A DNA stretch of 64,000 bases from positions 2,629,001 through 2,693,000 of the forward strand of contig NZ_CP010951.1 in the NCBI RefSeq assembly GCF_001580455.1. The letters run 5' to 3'. A program made the translations under genes and the position numbers. Origin of the DNA: Ramlibacter tataouinensis. Its GTDB lineage: Bacteria > Pseudomonadota > Gammaproteobacteria > Burkholderiales > Burkholderiaceae_C. Below are positions 59,501 through 64,000 of this stretch, piece by piece. The first letter of the stretch is position 1. Each line of letters starts with the position of its first letter. The notes under the pieces are model-generated. The model worked only from the letters and a program-made list of their open reading frames with translations. It had not been told where the DNA came from and made no database searches.

Positions 59501-59953
59501 TCAGCCGTACTTGCGCCCCACCACCGTCGGGCCGAACTGCAACGCCAGCTGCGACTGCCCAAAGTTGAGGTACGTGTCGACCTTGTCGAACAACGGCCCC
59601 AGGGCAATGACCAAGCCTTCGGCGACGGGCGCGCCGTCCTCCAAGTATTCGATCCGGGCGGGGTGGGCCGTCACCGCCAAGCGGGCCTGGCGGTTGAGCA
59701 GGCGCGGCCCGGCCAGGACCTCATGCAAGAGCGGCCCCATCTCCGCCACGGCCGTGCGCCGCAGGCCATAGCGCTGCTCCAACAACTGTGTGACGCCCAG
59801 CACGATTAGGTCGCGCGGGGTGAATTCCCGCGCCACCCGCGGCGCCGGCCGATCCACGGCGTACGGCGACATCACGCGCAGCAAAGCCTGCAGCTCATCC
59901 CGGCTGTAACCCGTGACAGCGCAGACGTCGGCGGCGGTCAGGCGTGGTCCCAT
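59501..59953 (-). CDS. Putative HTH DNA-binding protein upstream of the CBASS operon
   Basis: A 150-residue protein. The N-terminus has a MerR-like HTH appearance: LTAADVCAVTGYSRDELQAL, followed by FTPRDLIVLGVTQLLEQRYG, with a downstream helical segment (VAEMGPLLHEVL) and a mixed C-terminal part (RIEYLEDGAPVAEGLVIALG). ATG 59953 is chosen; TTG 59965 is an alternative. It is divergent from CapV across about 580 bases. It could be a regulator of the defence operon, but no operator was identified. It does not resemble the short XRE repressor CapH. Confidence 0.55.
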   Translation of the reverse strand: MGPRLTAADVCAVTGYSRDELQALLRVMSPYAVDRPAPRVAREFTPRDLIVLGVTQLLEQRYGLRRTAVAEMGPLLHEVLAGPRLLNRQARLAVTAHPARIEYLEDGAPVAEGLVIALGPLFDKVDTYLNFGQSQLALQFGPTVVGRKYG

Positions 59954-60255
59954 CTTCGCATTCAAGCATTTTTGTTGTGGCCCAGGCTAGCTTTTCGGCT
60001 ATCATCCCAACCCCCCTGTGCAAAAACGTCGCAGTAGTACGACGAATTTGCGTAGCAGGTGGCCGGCGGCCCATCAAGTCGCCGTTTTGGGGGCTTTTAG
60101 TCAGTCAGGCTAATTCGCCGATCTGGCTAAAGCTCCGCAGCAGCGCCGCGCAGTTCGACAGGCCAGCACAGGCCCCCGCCGATTTGGGGAGCCCTGATGC
60201 ATGCGGGCGGAGCCGCTGAAGACAACCTTGCCCGGCAGGTTTTCTGCGGCCGGAC

Positions 60256-60293
60256 AAAAAAAGAAACCACCAGACCGTCGGCGTGGTGGTTTC
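60256..60293 (-). terminator. Intrinsic terminator facing away from the CBASS operon
   Basis: Read on the minus strand: GAAACCACCA (60293-60284), 11-base loop, TGGTGGTTTC (60272-60263), then a run of seven T (60262-60256). The 10-bp stem is perfect. It would stop transcripts moving leftward from the CBASS side, ahead of the HTH gene. Confidence 0.7.
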
Positions 60294-60524
60294 GCGAGCC
60301 CCGCGCGAGCGCAGGTGATTTAGCCAAGCTGAAGTCTGCCACAGAAGGCGACCGGAGCCACTCCGAAGCCGTGCGGGACATTGTCAATTCGCAACAGAAC
60401 CTTTGCGAAGGAATCCCGCATGCATCGCCCTTTCCCGGCGCGCTCGCGTGAGGTCGCACCTCACCCGCGTCGTCTCCTCTGTTCGATCGGCCGCCGGCGG
60501 CCACGCGTCCTGCCGCGCTCTTGC

Positions 60525-60529
60525 GGAGG
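60525..60529 (+). promoter_or_regulatory. Ribosome binding site of capV
   Basis: GGAGG six bases before the ATG at 60536 decides the start; an upstream in-frame TTG at 60521 would overlap it. Confidence 0.7.
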
Positions 60530-60535
60530 CGCAGC

Positions 60536-61573
60536 ATGAGCGCGACCACGAGCGCGCCCCTAGCGGCGCGTGCGCAAACGGGGACGCGCTTCCAGATCTT
60601 GTCGCTCTCGGGCGGGGGCTTTCGCGGCCTCTACACCGCCCAGGTGCTTGCTGACCTGGAGGCGGAGCTCGGCGAGCCGATCGCGCGCCACTTCGATTTG
60701 GTCGCGGGCACCTCCGTGGGCGGCATCCTGGCGCTTGCGGTCGCGATGGAAATCCCGGCCAAGAAGATCGTCGAGCTCTTCGTCGAGCACGGCGAGGACA
60801 TCTTCAAGAAGCGCCTGTCCCTGCTGGGCATCTTGCGCTCGTCGTACTCGTCGGGGCCGCTGGCCAAGCTGCTGGAGGCCGAGGACCTGTTCGGGGAGCG
60901 CCTGCTGGGTGAATGCCTGCATCCCGTGGTGGTGCCGTCGATCAACTACTCCACGGGCAAACCGGTGCTCTTCAAGACGCCGCACCACGAGAACTTCAAG
61001 CGCGATCACACCTACCGCCTCGTGGATGTGGCGCTCGCCACCAGTGCCGCCCCCGCCTACTTCCCGCGCCACACCTTCAACAACAACCAGTACGTCGACG
61101 GCGGCCTCTTTGCGAACGCGCCGGGGATACTCGCCAATCACGAGGCCCTGACGTTCTTCGGACGCGCGCAGGAAGACGTCTGGATGCTGTCGGTGGGCAC
61201 GATGTCGGCGCTCTTCACGGTCGATCCACGCGGCAATCGCGAAGGGGGCACGCTCGACTGGGGCGGTTGGAGCCCGGCGGAGACGCCAAAGCGGCTGTTC
61301 GGCTTGGCCATCTCGGTGCAAGAGTCGCTCACCGACTTCATCCTGAAGCATTGCCTGCAAGGCCGCTATCAGCACCTGGACGACGACCTGACCGAGCGCC
61401 GCGCCAACGCCGTCGCGCTGGACAAGGCCAATGCGGCGGCGCGTGAAGTGCTGCAAGGCACGGCGGCCGAGCGTTCCAAGTTCGCCATCGGCGACCCGGT
61501 CATCCGCAACTTCTTCAACCACCGGCCCCAAGCGGCCCGCTTCCATTACGGCCCGCGCGCGGCCAAGGAGTAA
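60536..61573 (+). CDS. capV: CBASS effector phospholipase CapV (patatin-like)
   Basis: A 345-residue patatin-like phospholipase. The oxyanion-hole loop SGGGFRG is at 25-31, the nucleophile Ser60 is in GTSVGG, and the catalytic Asp188 is in VDGGLFANAP, so the dyad is intact. CapV in type II CBASS is activated by a cyclic nucleotide and degrades membrane phospholipids, killing the infected cell before phage release. No signal peptide. The next gene, a CD-NTase, begins four bases after the stop, so they form one operon. Confidence 0.88.
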   Translation: MSATTSAPLAARAQTGTRFQILSLSGGGFRGLYTAQVLADLEAELGEPIARHFDLVAGTSVGGILALAVAMEIPAKKIVELFVEHGEDIFKKRLSLLGILRSSYSSGPLAKLLEAEDLFGERLLGECLHPVVVPSINYSTGKPVLFKTPHHENFKRDHTYRLVDVALATSAAPAYFPRHTFNNNQYVDGGLFANAPGILANHEALTFFGRAQEDVWMLSVGTMSALFTVDPRGNREGGTLDWGGWSPAETPKRLFGLAISVQESLTDFILKHCLQGRYQHLDDDLTERRANAVALDKANAAAREVLQGTAAERSKFAIGDPVIRNFFNHRPQAARFHYGPRAAKE

Positions 61574-61576
61574 GTC

Positions 61577-62743
61577 ATGCTCAAACTCAACAAGCTGCTG
61601 TACTACACCGCCCCCGACCTGGTCTTCAGCGACGAAATAGCGCCCACGGACGACCAGCGCAAGGACTTAGCTGAGGCCAAGAACGCCATCCGGGATCATC
61701 TGCGCGAGGGCATTGCCCAGGCCAGCGTGACGGTCCTCGAGATGCCGCGCCGCATCGAGCCGCGGTTCCGCACCCAGGGCTCTTGGTCCTACAACACCTG
61801 CGTCCAGCCCTACGCCATGCCGCCACAGGAGATGGACTGGGACTTCGGCGTCTACCTGCCCGTCGAACTGTGGGAAGCGGGCGGCCCGCCGCACAAGATG
61901 GCCAAGGCCTACTTCGAGTTGGTGGAGCGCCTCTTGCAGAGTCTTTGCAAGGCCAAGGGCTGGAAGCTCGTGCCCGGGAAAGACACCTGCATCCGGGTGC
62001 AGATCGCACCCTGGGCCCACATCGACGTCCCGCTCTATGCGGCGCCGGCGGCGAAGTTCGTGCGCATCCGGGAGCGGGCGCTAGCCAAGTCGGCTACGAC
62101 CGCCAGCGTTCATGACTCGGCGCGCCTGCTGGAGAGCATCGACTTCGGCGAATACGCCGAACAGGCCTGGGAGGAGCTGGACGAGATCGTGATGGCATGC
62201 CGCTCCGGTCAGTGGATAAAGTCGGATCCGGAGATCGTGGCGCGCTGGTTCAACGACAAGGTGCTGCTGCACACCGAGCAGCTGCGCCGGGTCTGCCGCT
62301 ATGCCAAGGCCTGGCGCGACAAGTGGTGGACCAAGGGCGGCCCCTCCTCCGTGTGTCTCATGATCGCTATCGCGCAGAAATTCGAGCCCAAGAGCGGGCG
62401 CGACGACCTGGCGCTGGAGCAGGCGATGCGAACCCTCGCCGGTGCCCTGGCGGGTCCGGTGCGCGAGAGCGTTATCGGCGCCGAAGACTTCAATCGTCTG
62501 GATGCGGCCGAGCGCGCCGCGGCCACGCAGCGCGCTTCAGAAACGGCCGAAGCGATGCAGAAAGCCCGCATGCGGCGCGAGGACGACAAGCAGGCGGCGG
62601 TACAGCAGTTGCGCGGCGAGCTGGGCGAGCGCGTGCCCATGCGAACCGACCTCGTCGACGCCGACACCGTTGCGGCCCAGGTCCTGGCCGTCGCGCCGGC
62701 CAAGGTCGCCGCGCCAGTGGTGCGCGCCACCAGCGCGGGCTGA
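61577..62743 (+). CDS. CBASS cyclic nucleotide synthase (CD-NTase, DncV-like)
   Basis: A 388-residue cGAS/DncV-like nucleotidyltransferase. Family motifs: GSW (68-70), the metal-binding pair Asp87-x-Asp89 in EMDWDFGVYLPV, and the third acid Asp150 in WAHIDVPLY. All three are present, so it should be active. It would synthesise a cyclic dinucleotide (3',3'-cGAMP in the characterised DncV-CapV systems) on phage infection. The C-terminal tail is where Cap2 conjugates the enzyme in known systems; it ends APVVRATSAG here. The clade and exact product need phylogeny. Confidence 0.87.
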   Translation: MLKLNKLLYYTAPDLVFSDEIAPTDDQRKDLAEAKNAIRDHLREGIAQASVTVLEMPRRIEPRFRTQGSWSYNTCVQPYAMPPQEMDWDFGVYLPVELWEAGGPPHKMAKAYFELVERLLQSLCKAKGWKLVPGKDTCIRVQIAPWAHIDVPLYAAPAAKFVRIRERALAKSATTASVHDSARLLESIDFGEYAEQAWEELDEIVMACRSGQWIKSDPEIVARWFNDKVLLHTEQLRRVCRYAKAWRDKWWTKGGPSSVCLMIAIAQKFEPKSGRDDLALEQAMRTLAGALAGPVRESVIGAEDFNRLDAAERAAATQRASETAEAMQKARMRREDDKQAAVQQLRGELGERVPMRTDLVDADTVAAQVLAVAPAKVAAPVVRATSAG

Positions 62744-62744
62744 C

Positions 62745-64000
62745 ATGGGGCAAGAAGCCGTCGCCGCCGGACTCCGCGAGCTCGCCGCGCGCGGCTTCTC
62801 GGGCATGGGCTACGTGGGCGAGCAGCGGATGTTCCGCGGCACGCTCGCCAGCCCGCGCGGACCGCTTTCGGTGGCCATCCTGATCCAGGACTGGGACTTC
62901 CTTGAATACCCAACCATCATCGTCACTGACGGGATGAAGAAATTCCCGCAGTTGCGCCCGCATCTGGATGTGCATGGCGGACTGTGCTACTTCGCCCGGC
63001 GCAGCGTCGTCCTGGACCGCTACGACGCCGGCACTGCGGTTGCCCAATGTCTGGAACAGGCACAGGCGGTGCTCGGCAAGATCTTGGATGACCGCAACTA
63101 CGTCGTTCAGGACATCCAGAACGAATTCCTGGTGCACTGGGACCGCGCCGAGCCGCCGGCGATGCCCTTTTATTTGGTGGGCGTCGCGCCGCAGGCAAGG
63201 TCCGCGCGCATCCACTTCGACCAGGCAGGGAACCGCGCCCTTCTGAGCGACAACGCCGCAGAGGCGCAGGCGCTTGCCTCCTGCATGGGATGGGGACAGC
63301 TTTCGGAAGCGATGAACCGATGCTGGCTCTTTCGCAGCGACAAGCTCCCGCCGGTGCCCGGTCATTTCCCCGCGACAGTCGAGGAGTTTTTCTCGTGGCT
63401 GCGGCAGTGGGACCAGCGGCTGTCCCACGCGATTCAGCACCACTTCGCCACCGATGCCGCCTACGAGTACGAGCGCTTGGTCATGGCAGTTCACATGCCG
63501 GCCGGCTGGATCGGCGTGATGTTCGCACCGCGGCCGCCGGGCAAGCTCACCTGCGGGCAGATGAAGGCCTACCTGCACGGACGCGGAGGTTCGACTCCCA
63601 TTCAAAGGTTGACGGTGACGGACGTCAGCGCCGAGTTCGTGCACAGCCGAAATCTGTCGTTCAAGAATTTGACGGGGAAGCGGATCACCCTGGTGGGATG
63701 CGGCGCGATCGGCTCGCAGCTCGCACCGGCCCTTGTACGCCTTGGCGCCGGCCAAGGCCAACAAGGCCTGCTGCGCCTCGTCGACGAGGAAGACCTCATG
63801 GCAGAGAACCTCGGGCGCCACTACCTGGGCTACAACCGTCTTGGACAACCGAAGGCCCGCGCGTTGCGCGACGAGATCGAACGCCAGTTTCCGCTTGCGA
63901 AATTGGACGATCTGAGCAAGGCGGTGCAAGACCTTCGGCTGGACGTGATGCGCGACGACTTGCTGATCGATGCCACGGGCGACCAGGCAGTCAGCGAATT
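62745..64000 (+). CDS. cap2: CBASS E2/E1 fusion Cap2 (ThiF-type conjugase), 3' end outside window
   Basis: Partial, 418 codons visible, no stop before 64000. The N-terminal E2-like domain has LRPHLDVHGGLCYFARRS, with Cys81 as the candidate catalytic cysteine. A linker region follows (about 120-300). The E1 adenylation domain starts near 305 with ITLVGCGAIGSQLAPAL, then LVDEEDLMAENLGRHYLGYN and LLIDATGD. Cap2 attaches the CD-NTase C-terminus to target proteins and primes it. The E1 catalytic Cys lies beyond the window, as would the JAB protease Cap3 expected next. Start ATG is one base after the CD-NTase stop. Confidence 0.87.
   Translation, partial: MGQEAVAAGLRELAARGFSGMGYVGEQRMFRGTLASPRGPLSVAILIQDWDFLEYPTIIVTDGMKKFPQLRPHLDVHGGLCYFARRSVVLDRYDAGTAVAQCLEQAQAVLGKILDDRNYVVQDIQNEFLVHWDRAEPPAMPFYLVGVAPQARSARIHFDQAGNRALLSDNAAEAQALASCMGWGQLSEAMNRCWLFRSDKLPPVPGHFPATVEEFFSWLRQWDQRLSHAIQHHFATDAAYEYERLVMAVHMPAGWIGVMFAPRPPGKLTCGQMKAYLHGRGGSTPIQRLTVTDVSAEFVHSRNLSFKNLTGKRITLVGCGAIGSQLAPALVRLGAGQGQQGLLRLVDEEDLMAENLGRHYLGYNRLGQPKARALRDEIERQFPLAKLDDLSKAVQDLRLDVMRDDLLIDATGDQAVSE

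Larger units (their letters stand above)
59954..60535. other. Regulatory region between the HTH gene and the CBASS operon
   Basis: About 580 bases without a convincing gene. It contains the minus-oriented terminator at 60256-60293. The region 59960-60060 is AT-richer and probably holds the HTH gene promoter. The frame 60197-60451 is open on plus but lacks a ribosome binding site, and a minus frame 60127-60549 overlaps it; neither reads like protein. Confidence 0.5.

Noticed and set aside
60197..60451. 85-codon plus frame before CapV
   Set aside because: No ribosome binding site, contains the terminator hairpin, low protein character.
62490..63929. 479-codon minus frame opposite the CBASS genes
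   Set aside because: Opposes three recognised CBASS genes and has no motifs.
1..64000. CRISPR array, rRNA or tRNA genes
   Set aside because: No regularly spaced repeats or tRNA-like cloverleaf were seen on reading the window; not tested with a search program.

Overview
The window is a GC-rich bacterial chromosome segment. The gene content and the order of several conserved blocks (erpA/anmK/M23 peptidase/tyrS; phoH-ybeY-aroG; ruvA-C13 peptidase-ruvB; glmU/Lrp/glmS) suggest a betaproteobacterium of order Burkholderiales, most likely family Comamonadaceae, perhaps Ramlibacter-like. This assignment rests on recognising proteins and gene order; no search was run. Most of the window is densely packed housekeeping sequence. 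I saw no tRNA, rRNA or CRISPR array.

Region 1 (1-23 kb) is core: bactofilin tail, erpA, anmK, M23 peptidase, tyrS, a CDF metal exporter, dtd, aroG, ybeY, phoH, ruvA/ruvB with an intervening C13-type lipoprotein peptidase, a rhomboid protease, and a membrane protein fusing an AGMO-like fatty-acid hydroxylase to a YhhN lysoplasmalogenase-like domain. It continues with a D-threonine-aldolase-like enzyme, a histidine phosphatase, ttcA, two methyltransferases, a periplasmic-binding-like protein and oligopeptidase A. Region 2 (23-26.3 kb) is an acid-sugar catabolic operon: a four-carbon acid sugar kinase, an L-threonate-type dehydrogenase and a class II aldolase.

Region 3 (26.3-32.4 kb) is the most interesting accessory locus. 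A 62-residue peptide with a short double-glycine leader (ending LELVAGG) and a Gly/Asn-rich core is followed by an HlyD-type adaptor, a C39-peptidase ABC exporter, and a 614-residue protein. That last protein joins a FemAB/FemX-type aminoacyltransferase to a domain with the His-x-Asp...His...Arg pattern of 2-oxoglutarate/Fe(II) oxygenases. The last three genes are linked by 4-base ATGA overlaps. I infer a peptide maturation and secretion system, probably an undescribed RiPP or microcin-like class: the exporter trims the leader, and the fused enzyme could add an amino acid and hydroxylate a residue.

Region 4 (32.4-57 kb) returns to core genes: a DUF2789 protein, an Asp/Glu racemase-like protein, an MFS exporter, a GNAT whose frame runs into the next gene, small unknowns, folB, an SDR, a MidA-like methyltransferase, a ROK kinase, cca, dapA, a GST, a soluble lytic transglycosylase, 5-formyl-THF cyclo-ligase, a heterodimeric ABC exporter pair, a LysR regulator with a candidate operator, an MBL hydrolase, glmU, an Lrp regulator and glmS.

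Region 5 (57-64 kb), directly downstream of glmS (the classical Tn7 attachment locus), is a genomic island. It begins with tandem 19-bp repeats and about 3.4 kb of lower-GC, gene-poor sequence with decayed fragments, including an IS3-type transposase remnant. It then carries an intact-looking type II CBASS anti-phage operon: a patatin phospholipase effector (CapV), a DncV-like CD-NTase and an E2/E1 fusion (Cap2) cut by the window edge.
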